Assembly: GCA_001657325.1 (NCBI GenBank)
Contig: LWRO01000015.1
Coordinates: 1 to 64,000, forward strand
DNA: 64,000 bases
Origin: Geitlerinema sp. BBD 1991-9
GTDB lineage: Bacteria; Cyanobacteriota; Cyanobacteriia; Cyanobacteriales; Geitlerinemataceae
Direction: 5' to 3'
Within the stretch, counting starts at the first letter, position 1; each line of letters starts with the position of its first letter. The position numbers were made by a program, and so were the translations under genes. Positions 48,641 through 58,600 of the stretch are shown piece by piece. Below the pieces are notes generated by a model. That model saw only the letters and a program-made list of their open reading frames with translations. It was not told the origin of the DNA and searched no databases.

Positions 48641-49261
48641 ATGCTTTTTGGGCTTCAATTTAACAGGTGTTCGAGAATAGAGATCGAGGAAAATTCCAGT
48701 ACCTCAACATTTTCGTCTCCCCTTCTACCCCTCTTGCTATTGGGATCGATCGTGTTGTCCCCTGGGGTGGAAGCCGTCCAAGTTGCTGACGGAACCGTTT
48801 ATTTCGATCGACCACCGACCCTCGTCAGTGCCAGTACGACCTTTGACGGGGTGCGCGACTGGAATTCAACGTATTTTTTTACCCTCGATCTTCCTGAAGA
48901 TGCAGGAGAGTCGTTACGACAGATTTCGATCGTGCAACACGAACGGCTCGACCCGAACTTGCGGTATCGTCTCGACGACAGCTACAGTTTCGAGGGAACG
49001 CGGCGCAACCGAGGTGAAAACATCGCACTCGGAAACGTTGCCCACGACGAAGATACACAAACCGTCACCATCACCTTCGAGCCGCCCGTCGAACCTGGAA
49101 CCACCTTGACGGTCGCCTTGCGCCCCATTCGCAATCCCATATTTTCCGGCGTGTATCTGTTTGGCGTGACCGCTTATCCTGATGGAGATCGAGCCTACGG
49201 TCAGTTTCTCGGCTTCGGACGGTTGCACTTTTACAGCAGCGATCGATTCGGTTGGTGGTAA
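48641..49261 (+). CDS. DUF2808 domain-containing secreted protein
   Basis: A 206-residue protein from ATG 48641, preceded by GGCAGG. A hydrophobic stretch ([18 protein letters not shown]) is a Sec signal with cleavage after VEA. The mature part reads [40 protein letters not shown], then [25 protein letters not shown], the DUF2808 pattern, found almost only in cyanobacteria. It is probably periplasmic or envelope-located; function unknown. rpsN follows on the same strand after 97 bases. Confidence 0.83.
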   Translation: MLFGLQFNRCSRIEIEENSSTSTFSSPLLPLLLLGSIVLSPGVEAVQVADGTVYFDRPPTLVSASTTFDGVRDWNSTYFFTLDLPEDAGESLRQISIVQHERLDPNLRYRLDDSYSFEGTRRNRGENIALGNVAHDEDTQTVTITFEPPVEPGTTLTVALRPIRNPIFSGVYLFGVTAYPDGDRAYGQFLGFGRLHFYSSDRFGWW

Positions 49262-49358
49262 TTTCTCGTTGCCTTTGAATTGCCTCTTTTCACACTGGAG
49301 CAAAATCGCTTATCATAGGAGTTTGGTATCTTGCACGCGAGAACAAACAAATTCGCTC

Positions 49359-49661
49359 ATGGCTAAGAAAAGTGCGATCGAGCGCCACAAAAAGCGCAAA
49401 AAATTAGTTGAGAAATACGCCGAAAAACGGGCAGAACTGAAAGAACAGTTCCGAGTTGCGCCCAATCAAGCGGAGAAAATGGAAATTCACCGCAAATTGC
49501 AGCAATTACCTCGCAATAGCTCGAGAACGCGGTTCAAAAACCGCTGCTGGGCGACGGGTCGTCCGAGAGGCTACTATCGCGATTTCGGGCTGTGCCGCAA
49601 TATGCTGCGCGAAATGGCTCACCAGGGTTTACTCCCGGGTGTCGTCAAATCGAGCTGGTAA
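49359..49661 (+). CDS. rpsN: 30S ribosomal protein S14 (zinc-independent form)
   Basis: A 100-residue protein beginning [20 protein letters not shown] and ending [20 protein letters not shown] then [11 protein letters not shown]14 binds the head of the 30S subunit. It lacks the CXXC...CXXC zinc motif, so it is the longer, zinc-independent type, as usual in cyanobacteria. The open frame extends upstream, but homology fixes the start at 49359. It stands alone, outside the main ribosomal operon, which is also normal for cyanobacteria. Confidence 0.96.
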   Translation: MAKKSAIERHKKRKKLVEKYAEKRAELKEQFRVAPNQAEKMEIHRKLQQLPRNSSRTRFKNRCWATGRPRGYYRDFGLCRNMLREMAHQGLLPGVVKSSW

Positions 49662-49669
49662 GCACCAGG

Positions 49670-49793
49670 TGAGGAGATGACTGGGTGTGTACAGTGGAGC
49701 GTGAAGGGCGAAGCGTGAAGAGTTGAAACAGTTTTTCGTTTGTTCTCATCACCTCATCATCACCTCACGTCATTACCCTCTCATCTCATCACT
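49670..49793. repeat. Short CT-rich low-complexity repeats after rpsN
   Basis: Units such as CATCACCT and CTCATCA recur at 49741-49793, with complementary GTGAGGAGATGA at 49670-49681. They resemble the repeats between petC and petA. No gene. Confidence 0.45.
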
Positions 49794-50138
49794 TTATTCT
49801 CCACAACAGCGTTCGATACCCAAACTATCGAGAAGTAGGTCGCTGACTGCATTGGCAACGGCGAACTCTCCATAAAAGCTTTGTGAAAAATCAAATGCCT
49901 GCATTTCCGTCACGATCGCGAGAACGAGCGCTCCAACATCGTTTTCTCCTTCCATTCGATGACGGACGTAAACGTTGGCAGCGCGTTCTGCAATATCTCG
50001 ATTAATGGTTTCAGGGAGAAACTCCTCGTCCAGCCACTTGTGCAGCGTAGCTGTTAACCACTTTCCTTCCTGGCTCGGGTTTTTGGCAGGAGGTAGGGTG
50101 ACTGGTGGAATCGGTTGTGGTGCGTTCGACTCAGACAC
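49794..50138 (-). CDS. Conserved hypothetical protein
   Basis: A protein of about 114 residues from GTG 50138 (reading SESNAPQPIPPVTLPPAKNP). A Pro-rich N-terminus is followed by a helical domain: WLTATLHKWLDEEFLPETINRDIAERAANVYVRHRM, then NDVGALVLAIVTEMQAFDFSQSFYGEFAVANAVSDLLLDS. The pattern looks like a compact cytoplasmic protein; I cannot name the family. The start is uncertain because a 17-base sequence carrying the GTG is duplicated just upstream. Confidence 0.6.
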   Translation of the reverse strand: MSESNAPQPIPPVTLPPAKNPSQEGKWLTATLHKWLDEEFLPETINRDIAERAANVYVRHRMEGENDVGALVLAIVTEMQAFDFSQSFYGEFAVANAVSDLLLDSLGIERCCGE

Positions 50139-50165
50139 GATAGTGAAACTCAGACACGATAGTGA
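50130..50165. repeat. 17-base direct repeat at a gene start
   Basis: CTCAGACACGATAGTGA occurs at 50130-50146 and 50149-50165. The first copy contains the GTG start of the minus-strand gene. The upstream copy gives a second GTGTCTGAG that reads into a stop after nine codons, so the duplication adds a decoy start. Confidence 0.7.
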
Positions 50166-50297
50166 GACGTGTAGTAGCATACCCAAGATATAACACGATG
50201 CTCCGATCTCGCTCGTTTCCCGGATTCACCTCACGTTGACAGAAGACGATCGAGTTTTCATCCTTCGCTGTATCTTGTTTTTAGAGCCGTGTCAATT

Positions 50298-50315
50298 CTC
50301 TGAGAATTCTCAGAG
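50298..50315. promoter_or_regulatory. Perfect 18-base palindrome upstream of aat
   Basis: CTCTGAGAATTCTCAGAG is its own reverse complement, 27 bases before the aat start codon. Its symmetry and position suggest an operator for a dimeric regulator. It could also fold as a hairpin covering the leader, but there is no T tract. Confidence 0.5.
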
Positions 50316-50342
50316 CTACCCCCACTGTTGCCATCGAGTGCT

Positions 50343-50933
50343 ATGGATTTAGACATTTCAACCATTGTCTCTGGATACGCACAGGGATATTTTTTGATGG
50401 CCAGCGAGAGTAATGGCGACACTTCGGACAGTTTGGGATGGTACAGCAGTCGAGAGCGAGCCTTAGTACCCCTAGACGATCGATTTCACTATCCTAAGTC
50501 CCTGCGCCGCGTCCTCAACCAGAATCGCTTTCGTGTTGCAGTCGATCGAGATTTCCCTGCTGTTGTTGAAGGATGTGCCAACCGTGAAACGACTTGGATT
50601 TCTCCGCAACTCAAACAAATCTATTTAACCCTCAATCAAGCTGGGTGGGCGCATAGTTTCGAGGCTTGGGAAGGCGATCGATTGGCGGGTGGAATTTTGG
50701 GGATCGTTATCGGCGGTGCGTTTATCGGCGAGTCGATGTTCTATCAAGTCCCCGATGGGTCGAAAGTTGCTATGGTGAAGTTGGTAGAACACTTGCGAAA
50801 CCGAAATTTCTTGCTGTTTGACGCACAATTGAACAATCCTCATTTGGCACGATTTGGCACTTATACTGTCAGTGAACGGGAGTACCAAAAGCTTTTATAC
50901 AAGGCATTGCAACGTCAGTGTAAACTATTTTAA
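50343..50933 (+). CDS. aat: Leucyl/phenylalanyl-tRNA-protein transferase
   Basis: A 196-residue enzyme that adds Leu or Phe from tRNA to proteins with basic N-termini, marking them for ClpS/ClpAP degradation. Family features: [10 protein letters not shown] near the start (in place of YxxGxFPM), [70 protein letters not shown], and [27 protein letters not shown]. It starts at ATG 50343; five residues upstream (50328) is another possible start. Length is typical of cyanobacterial Aat. Confidence 0.9.
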   Translation: MDLDISTIVSGYAQGYFLMASESNGDTSDSLGWYSSRERALVPLDDRFHYPKSLRRVLNQNRFRVAVDRDFPAVVEGCANRETTWISPQLKQIYLTLNQAGWAHSFEAWEGDRLAGGILGIVIGGAFIGESMFYQVPDGSKVAMVKLVEHLRNRNFLLFDAQLNNPHLARFGTYTVSEREYQKLLYKALQRQCKLF

Positions 50934-51525
50934 ATGATTCTATTGGAGTTTTCGGTTCTGTTGGGGTTGGGCTGCAACGGGTATCAACCAGTCACCTTTT
51001 ACAGTGAGCAGTGAGCAGTGAGCAGTGAGCAGTGAGCAGTTACCAGTTATCAGTTATCAGTCGTCAGTGGGTGAAGGTTTGCGGTTGCTCTCTCGTTACC
51101 TCATAACCCCTCGATTTGATGTCCGTCATAGGACGTTCGGCCTCGATCGGGTTCAGCCATACACACGTTTTTGTGTCGATCGAAATACAGCTCCATATAT
51201 TGCTCTATATATATCTATATACACCGGTCGAGATTAATTTCTCGATCGAAAGCGTAAGAGATGGCTAAGAGAGATGGGAGAGGCGAGCGGTTGAGATGGA
51301 CGGTTCTCCCATCCCGATCGACTTTTGGATCGTCGTTATCCCTAGAAACACCTGTGAGAAGGGGTTTTTGGGAAAATGCCCGGGTGTCTGGGCTGTTGGC
51401 AGTTCCCTCGGAACCGTTATCAATCCGAAAGAGATTTGTTACCATCGAATGGGCAAGTCTGTCGAAACTGCTCTGACGATGACGGCTCGAGGTTCAGCAA
51501 CACTTAGAGGGTAGGCGCGTTCGCT
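50934..51525. other. Intergenic region upstream of the PAS kinase
   Basis: About 590 bases. It holds the heptad repeat at 51002-51071 and an A/T-alternating stretch near 51200-51225. Several reading frames are open but none has protein-like conservation. A possible ribosome-binding AGAGGG lies at 51507-51512. Confidence 0.4.
51002..51071. repeat. Ten tandem heptads of the CAGTNNN type
   Basis: CAGTGAG occurs five times in a row (51002-51036), followed by CAGTTAC, CAGTTAT twice, CAGTCGT and CAGTGGG. This is the short tandemly repeated repetitive (STRR) style of cyanobacterial intergenic DNA. A short degenerate relative occurs near 22155-22180. Confidence 0.85.
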
Positions 51526-53190
51526 GTGGAGAACTCGCAGGCTATCAATTCAAATCGGTTTCGCTACGCGATCGAACAGTCTCCCGCCTCGATCGCGATC
51601 TTTGACCTACAAACTGCCTTAGTCACCTGTAGTCAACAGTGGCGCGAGGATTTGGGTTGGGATGGAACACCTGTTGAAGGTCAGCGCTACAGCTATCTCG
51701 TTCCCCAAGCTCCCCATCAGTGGAACGACGCTTACCAAACTGCTTTACGGGGTCAATCCGCTCGCTGCGAAGCGCACCTTCTCGTCCGAGCAGACGATAC
51801 GCAACAATGGATTCAGGGAAAATTTAACCCTTGGTACGACGAAACCGGCGAACTGTGTGGGGTTCTATGGATGACGGAAGCGCTCTCGGAACAAGAGGGA
51901 GACGATTTCAGTTGGAATCGCGTCTTGCAACTGTCGCCGGACTTATATTGCATTGCAGGGTTTGATGGTTATTTCAAGCGGCTCAATCTTGCCTGGGAAA
52001 AGGTTTTGGGATATACCCTAAGCGATCTCAAAGCGAAACCGTTTATCGAGTTTGTCCATCCTGACGATCGAGGTCAGACCTTAACCTGCGCTCGATCGTT
52101 AACCGATGGGGGAATCGTTCAAACTTTTGAAAATCGCTATCGTTGCCGAGATGGCTCTCATCGATGGTTGCAATGGACTTCAGTGTCTGTTGTCGAACGT
52201 CAACTCTCCTATGCCATCGCGCGGGATATGACCGATCGAAAGAAAACAGAACTCGTGCTACGGGAAAACGAAGCGAAATTACAACAGCAAACGGTCGATC
52301 TCACGCGCACCTTACAAGAACTGCGTCAAACGCAAATGCAACTGGTGCAAACGGAAAAGATGTCGAGCTTGGGACAGCTCATTGCCGGAGTTGCCCATGA
52401 AATTAACAACCCTGTGAATTTCATCTACGGAAATCTCGTTCACGCGAAGGAATACACTGAAGATATTCTCGGACTGTTAGAACTCTATCAAGAGTTTTAC
52501 CAGCAACCTGCACCTGAAATTCAAGAAGAAGCGGAGTCGATCGATCTGGAATTTTTGGTTGACGATTTACCACAGTTGTTGTCGTCGATGACGGTGGGTG
52601 CAAACCGAATTAAAGAAATTGTTGCGTCCTTGCGAAACTTCTCTCGGATGGACGAAGTCGAAATGACGCGGGTTGACTTGCACGAGGGGATTGATAGTAC
52701 TCTGACCATTCTGCAAAATCGCCTCAAAGCAAAACATACGCGCCCAGAAATCGAAATCGTGAAAGAATACGGCGAGCTGCCGAAGGTGCAGTGTTTTGCC
52801 GGACAGATCAACCAAGTCTTTATGAATATTATTAGTAATGCGGTCGATGCTCTTGAGGAGCGCGATAAAGATCGTACTTATAGGGAAATCGAGAAGAATC
52901 CCAGTGCAATCCGGATTTGTACGCTCCAACCCGACCCCGATACGATTGCTATTCGGATTATCGATAACGGACCGGGTATTTCGGACGATTTGATCGGTCA
53001 ACTGTTCGACCCGTTTTTTACAACGAAACCCATGGGGAAAGGAACGGGTTTAGGTTTGTCGATTAGCTATCAAATTATTACTGAAAAACATGGGGGGACG
53101 CTCTCGTGTCGATCGGCAGTCGGAGAAGGAACGGAGTTTTCCATCTCGATTCCTGTCGAACACGAGCGTGAGGACGAACCGTCTGAGTAG
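51526..53190 (+). CDS. PAS-PAS sensor histidine kinase
   Basis: A 554-residue soluble kinase. Two PAS domains lie at about 10-120 and 128-245 (LYCIAGFDGYFKRLNLAWEKVLGYT is the second start). A coiled linker (LVLRENEAKLQQQTVDLTRTLQELRQTQMQL) leads to the dimerisation domain with the phosphorylated His291 in [12 protein letters not shown]. The ATPase has the N box VFMNIISNAVDAL, the G1 box IIDNGPGIS, and [19 protein letters not shown]. The start is GTG. There is no membrane segment and no receiver. The kinase core is very similar to that of the next gene (53774), evidence of duplication. The partner regulator is not adjacent. Confidence 0.92.
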   Translation: MENSQAINSNRFRYAIEQSPASIAIFDLQTALVTCSQQWREDLGWDGTPVEGQRYSYLVPQAPHQWNDAYQTALRGQSARCEAHLLVRADDTQQWIQGKFNPWYDETGELCGVLWMTEALSEQEGDDFSWNRVLQLSPDLYCIAGFDGYFKRLNLAWEKVLGYTLSDLKAKPFIEFVHPDDRGQTLTCARSLTDGGIVQTFENRYRCRDGSHRWLQWTSVSVVERQLSYAIARDMTDRKKTELVLRENEAKLQQQTVDLTRTLQELRQTQMQLVQTEKMSSLGQLIAGVAHEINNPVNFIYGNLVHAKEYTEDILGLLELYQEFYQQPAPEIQEEAESIDLEFLVDDLPQLLSSMTVGANRIKEIVASLRNFSRMDEVEMTRVDLHEGIDSTLTILQNRLKAKHTRPEIEIVKEYGELPKVQCFAGQINQVFMNIISNAVDALEERDKDRTYREIEKNPSAIRICTLQPDPDTIAIRIIDNGPGISDDLIGQLFDPFFTTKPMGKGTGLGLSISYQIITEKHGGTLSCRSAVGEGTEFSISIPVEHEREDEPSE

Positions 53191-53773
53191 GAGGTCGATC
53201 GATCTTTGACCGTTTCTGACCTACACGACACGATTTGCAACGAACATTGTTGCAAAATTCTCAGATTCCGCATCGATCGATCTTACGAGTGACACTCTCT
53301 CAGAACGCTGCGAGTGCTTTGCTATCTTACGATCGAGCTGAAACACTTAAATATTACTACATGCTTGAGTGGTAATACTGGCGTAAAGTTCAGTATTTTC
53401 AACGTTGTTGATAAATAGCCGGCTTGGCTAAGGTAATATTGTACTATTTCATCTGTTTCCGATCGAAGCTCTGATGTTTGCATCACAGGCTCAAACATTC
53501 AAAAGCCGTATCTGTTATTTAATGAAGTCTTTATATTTTTGTGACAAGCCTCAAAATTTGTCTGGAATCGATCGCAAACAGAAATGCACTTCAAGGCAAT
53601 TCGCTCGATCTTAAATCGTGCCATCGGTTAAGCGAGAATATTGAGTTATTGCTTACTATCCGGGCATCTTGCTTGAATGCTTCGATCTTCTATCTTATAA
53701 CATCCTTAAACTTCAATACTCCGTTCGAGTATCTTCTTGGATTTAACCTGAAGTTTGAGCGAGAAATCTTGCT
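53191..53773. other. Intergenic region between the two kinase genes
   Basis: 583 bases, AT-rich toward the 3' half. A hairpin TTTGCAAC/GTTGCAAA (53234-53256) lies 44 bases after the first kinase gene and may contribute to termination, though the T tract is weak. No supported gene. The length argues that the two kinases are separate transcription units. Confidence 0.45.
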
Positions 53774-56719
53774 ATGGCATCGCATTCAAAAATTTTGAAA
53801 GAACGACGCGAGTATAATACTTGGGTCGCCAATGAAACTCTAGAGGACTATTCCTTACGCTACGCACCCCAATCATTTCGTAAGTGGCCAGAACTCCTCG
53901 TCGCCAACACTGCCTTGGGCGGAATCTCGTTCCTTGCCCTAGAAGCAATTGGTGGATCTCTTGCTATCAATTACGGTTTTACCAACTCATTCTGGGCGAT
54001 TACGATTGTCGGTGCAATTATTTTTCTAGCCGGAATTCCCATTACCTACTACGCCGCTAAATACAACATCGACATGGATTTGTTAACGCGCGGTGCAGGA
54101 TTTGGTTATATCGGTTCGACCATTACCTCCGTCATTTACGCTTCCTTTACCTTTATCTTTTTCGCGCTCGAAGCAGCGATTATGGCCCAGGCGTTGGAGT
54201 TGTACTTTCACCTTCCCTTGCCCTGGGGATACCTGCTGTGTTCCCTGATTATCATCCCGATGGTGTTTTACGGGGTCACCTTCATCAATCGACTGCAACT
54301 GTGGACCCAACCCCTATGGCTGGTGTTGATGGTGTCTCCATACCTCTTCGTCCTGTACAAAGAACCCGAGGCATTTTCAAACTGGCTGAACTTTAGCGGA
54401 AACTCCCCCAGTGGTACTGCGTTCGAGCCGTTACTGTTCGGCGCGGCAGCGACTGTATCGTTTTCGCTCATCGCCCAGTTGGGAGAACAAGTCGATTATT
54501 TAAGGTTTGTCCCCGATCGAGAAAAACACAATCGCGTTCGGTGGTGGGTGTCTGTGATGGCCGCCGGGCCGGGTTGGATCGTGTTGGGATGGGCCAAACA
54601 AATTGGCGGGGCGTTTCTCGCGTCCCTGGCCATTTACCACGGTGTATCGTTTGCAAAGGCGAAAGAGCCAATTCAAATGTATTTGGCGGGATTTTCCGAT
54701 ATGTTCGGCGATCCGGCGGTGGTCTTAGCCATCGGGACGCTGTTTGTGGTTGTTTCCCAAATCAAAATTAACGTTACCAACGCTTACGCCGGATCGTTAG
54801 CGTGGTCGAACTTCTTTTCGCGCCTGACCCACAACCACCCCGGTCGCGTCGTGTGGCTGGTGTTTAACGTGGCGATTTCCCTGTTGTTGATGGAATTAGG
54901 GGTTTTTGAAACCCTTGAAGCGGTTTTAGGGCTGTATTCCAACGTCGCAATTGCCTGGGTGGGGGCGTTAGTGGCTGACTTGGTTGTCAACAAGCCATTG
55001 GGATTGAGTCCGTCCTATATCGAATTCAAACGCGCTCACCTATACAACATCAATCCCGTCGGGTTTGGGTCGACGGTCATCGCCTCGCTGATTTCGATCG
55101 CGGCGTTCGTGGGAGCGTTTGGGGACTACGCCCAAGCTTACGCCCCGTTTCTCGCTTTGGGTATGGCTTTTGTCTTGTCTCCCATCATTGCGTTTGTCAC
55201 GGAAGGGAAATATTACATCGCTCGCGAAAATCACTACGCCAATCCCAACGCCAACGTACAGACGTTAGACGGTCGCGATCTCATCGCCTGTTGCTTGTGC
55301 GAACAGTCTTACGAACCGGCGGATATGGCCTATTGTCCGGTGTACGACGGCTCGATTTGTTCGTTGTGTTGTAGTCTCGACTCGCGATGTCACGATCGAT
55401 GCAAACCCGAACCCGATTTCATCGAACATCCGATTTTCAAGCAATTGCAAGCGGAGTTTCGGGAAAAAATCGCCCCTCACCTCGATCGAAAGCTCGTCCG
55501 GTTTCTGGGAAGTTATGCCTTGGTGGCTGGGGTGACAGCGGTTATTTTCGTCGTCGTCTACTGCTTCAGCATCCCCAGTTTTGGCGAACTGTCTCCTGAA
55601 ATGTCTGAAACGTTATTCGCTGCGTTTGTCGAACTGTACGCCCCATTAATTGTCATTTTAGGGATTGCATCGTGGTGGTACGTTCTGAGTGAAGATAGCC
55701 GAGAACTAGCGGAAGAAGAGCTCGACAAGCAAAACCAACAACTGCAACAAGAAATCCTCGATCGAACGGCAGCCGAAGAAGCTCTGCAACAACTCACGCG
55801 CGATCTAGAAGATCGCGTCCAACAACGGACGATCGAGTTATCGAGGGCGTTGAAAACGCTACAAGATACGCAGTCGCAACTGGTACAGACAGAAAAAATG
55901 TCCAGTTTGGGGCAACTGGTGGCGGGCGTCGCCCACGAAATCAACAACCCCGTGAATTTTATTTACGGTAACCTCGTTCATGCCGAGGAGTACATTCGAG
56001 ATATCTTGGATTTACTGGTGGTATACGAGGAAAAATATCCAACTCCCGACCCGGAAGTCGCCGAGAAAATCGAGGAGATCGAACTCGACTTTATTTCAGA
56101 CGACCTCCTCAATTTGCTTCGATCGATGAAAGTTGGGGCGCAGCGTATTCGGGAAATTGTCTTGAGTTTGCGGAATTTCAGCCGCCTCGACGAGTCGGAT
56201 GTCAAACCCGTGGATTTACACGAAGGGATTGACAGTACGCTGATGATTCTCAGCAACCGCTTGAAGGCCAAATCCGATCGTCCGGCGATCGAGGTGGTGA
56301 AGGATTACGGCGATTTACCTCTTGTCGAATGTTATGCCGGATCGCTCAACCAAGTGTTTATGAACGTGTTGACGAACGCTATCGATGCTTTGGAAGAGTA
56401 CGATCGAAATCGATCGATCGAAGACAAACGACGCGACCCTAGTCAACTTCGCATTTGCACGCAAGCTAACGCAACCCATGTCACCATTTCGATCGAAGAC
56501 AACGGCCCGGGCATTCCCAAGTCGCTACGATCGAAAATTTTCGATCCGTTCTTTACCACTAAACCGATGGGCAAAGGGACGGGTTTGGGAATGTCGATCA
56601 GCTATCAGATCGTCACCGAAAAACACGGTGGATCGTTGATCTGCTGTCCAGAAACCGATCGCGGTGCGAAGTTTGTCCTGGAGTTACCACTCCACGCAGA
56701 GCGCCTTAAGAGCGCCTAA
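53774..56719 (+). CDS. NCS1-type permease fused to histidine kinase
   Basis: A 981-residue fusion. Residues 30-475 form about 12 membrane helices with the pattern of NCS1 (purine/cytosine/allantoin) permeases: [33 protein letters not shown], and [17 protein letters not shown]. Residues 480-550 are cytoplasmic and cysteine-rich, with nine Cys between 506 and 543 ([28 protein letters not shown]), probably a zinc- or redox-binding module. Two more membrane helices (about 578-600 and 617-638) precede a coiled coil (645-705) and a kinase core with His721 ([12 protein letters not shown]) and [15 protein letters not shown]. The transporter may act as sensor for its substrate, as in CbrA. No receiver is adjacent. 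Confidence 0.88.
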   Translation: MASHSKILKERREYNTWVANETLEDYSLRYAPQSFRKWPELLVANTALGGISFLALEAIGGSLAINYGFTNSFWAITIVGAIIFLAGIPITYYAAKYNIDMDLLTRGAGFGYIGSTITSVIYASFTFIFFALEAAIMAQALELYFHLPLPWGYLLCSLIIIPMVFYGVTFINRLQLWTQPLWLVLMVSPYLFVLYKEPEAFSNWLNFSGNSPSGTAFEPLLFGAAATVSFSLIAQLGEQVDYLRFVPDREKHNRVRWWVSVMAAGPGWIVLGWAKQIGGAFLASLAIYHGVSFAKAKEPIQMYLAGFSDMFGDPAVVLAIGTLFVVVSQIKINVTNAYAGSLAWSNFFSRLTHNHPGRVVWLVFNVAISLLLMELGVFETLEAVLGLYSNVAIAWVGALVADLVVNKPLGLSPSYIEFKRAHLYNINPVGFGSTVIASLISIAAFVGAFGDYAQAYAPFLALGMAFVLSPIIAFVTEGKYYIARENHYANPNANVQTLDGRDLIACCLCEQSYEPADMAYCPVYDGSICSLCCSLDSRCHDRCKPEPDFIEHPIFKQLQAEFREKIAPHLDRKLVRFLGSYALVAGVTAVIFVVVYCFSIPSFGELSPEMSETLFAAFVELYAPLIVILGIASWWYVLSEDSRELAEEELDKQNQQLQQEILDRTAAEEALQQLTRDLEDRVQQRTIELSRALKTLQDTQSQLVQTEKMSSLGQLVAGVAHEINNPVNFIYGNLVHAEEYIRDILDLLVVYEEKYPTPDPEVAEKIEEIELDFISDDLLNLLRSMKVGAQRIREIVLSLRNFSRLDESDVKPVDLHEGIDSTLMILSNRLKAKSDRPAIEVVKDYGDLPLVECYAGSLNQVFMNVLTNAIDALEEYDRNRSIEDKRRDPSQLRICTQANATHVTISIEDNGPGIPKSLRSKIFDPFFTTKPMGKGTGLGMSISYQIVTEKHGGSLICCPETDRGAKFVLELPLHAERLKSA

Positions 56720-56929
56720 CCTATTGCAAGCGGTGCTGAAATTCGATGAATGCCTCGAAATCGGGAATAAAAACGGGGGTGAGACGTTCGGTTCGCACGA
56801 GGCGATCGAGTTCTATCAGGCAGACTCGAACTCTTAACTTTAGAGTTTAGCGCTCGCCGAGATCGATCGAAAACCGTCCGTATTCTGTTCTAAACCATCC
56901 CACTCAGTATAAAGTTTCAACCTAACCCC

Positions 56930-56959
56930 GGTCGAGTCGTTGCTGACAACGACTCGACC
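56930..56959. repeat. 13-base perfect stem between convergent genes
   Basis: GGTCGAGTCGTTG pairs perfectly with CAACGACTCGACC around the loop CTGA. It lies between the 3' ends of the permease-kinase and aldo/keto reductase genes. A run of six T residues occurs about 20 bases further on the plus strand, too far for a classic terminator. It may still act as a bidirectional transcription stop. Confidence 0.6.
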
Positions 56960-57004
56960 TCGGAAATTGTCAAGGGTTTTTTGTAAACCCCAACGCCATG
57001 CGAG

Positions 57005-57982
<978 letters not shown>

Positions 57983-58047
57983 GATTTGATACCTCTTTAT
58001 TGATATCGATGAAATGACTGTCGTGCTGTTGAGGGTCTAGAGGCGAT

Positions 58048-58512
58048 TTAGGATCGACGACTTGCTGACGCTGGCCTGTTGTTCTGCGTTTCCTCCGCAG
58101 ATAGGCTGTTGTCAGATGTTGGAAACAAGCCGCTGGCTTGGGCTTTCGCCTCTAGTTCCGCATAATGTTGAATTTTCCAATCGATAATGGCGAGATTTTC
58201 CTGAAGTTGTTGGATTTGCTTCACCACCACTTCCCGATGTGCCTCGAGGAGCTGTCGTCGCTCCTGAGCCGTTTCGTCGGGGGGTTGTCTCATCAGCGCT
58301 GCGTACTGCTGCATCTGACGGATCGACATCCCCGTCAGTCGCATTCGGTTCAAAAACTCGATCCAGCGGATATCTCGGGCTGAATATCGACGGTGTCCGT
58401 TGGGTAGCCGTTGAATCGATGCGATTAAGTCGCAACGTTCGTAGTAACGCAGCGTGTGGACGCTGAGTCCGGTGGCTTCTGCAACCTGCTGAATCGTGAG
58501 TTCCTGTTCCAT
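58048..58512 (-). CDS. MerR-family transcriptional regulator
   Basis: A 154-residue regulator from ATG 58512. The N-terminal winged helix reads LTIQQVAEATGLSVHTLRYYERCDLI, then RLPNGHRRYSARDIRWIEFLNRMRLTGMSIRQMQQYA. A long dimerisation helix follows (LLEAHREVVVKQIQQLQENLAIIDWKIQHY). No effector cysteines are seen near the C-terminus, so it is not a metal-sensing CueR/ZntR type; it belongs with the aldehyde or drug-linked group. Its promoter has the stretched spacer of MerR control, suggesting autoregulation together with the downstream aldo/keto reductase. Confidence 0.92.
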   Translation of the reverse strand: MEQELTIQQVAEATGLSVHTLRYYERCDLIASIQRLPNGHRRYSARDIRWIEFLNRMRLTGMSIRQMQQYAALMRQPPDETAQERRQLLEAHREVVVKQIQQLQENLAIIDWKIQHYAELEAKAQASGLFPTSDNSLSAEETQNNRPASASRRS

Positions 58513-58518
58513 ATCTGC

Positions 58519-58549
58519 AAGGTACAAGTTAGAGCGCACTCTAAGTCAA
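58519..58549 (-). promoter_or_regulatory. MerR-type promoter with 19-base spacer and dyad operator
   Basis: On the minus strand, -35 TTGACT (58549-58544) and -10 TACCTT (58524-58519) are 19 bases apart, longer than the usual 17, as in promoters twisted into activity by MerR proteins. The dyad TTAGAGTGCGCTCTAA (58529-58544) fills the spacer. Transcription should start about at 58512, the A of the start codon, giving a leaderless mRNA. Confidence 0.75.
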
Positions 58550-58600
58550 GCAAAAATATCGAACGTTTTGGGGAAACGTCAGATCTAGCTTATGCAGGAG

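Noticed and set aside
51025-51514. Short frames of about 70 codons between aat and the PAS kinase
   Set aside because: They overlap the heptad repeat or low-complexity DNA and have no protein-like conservation or start signals.
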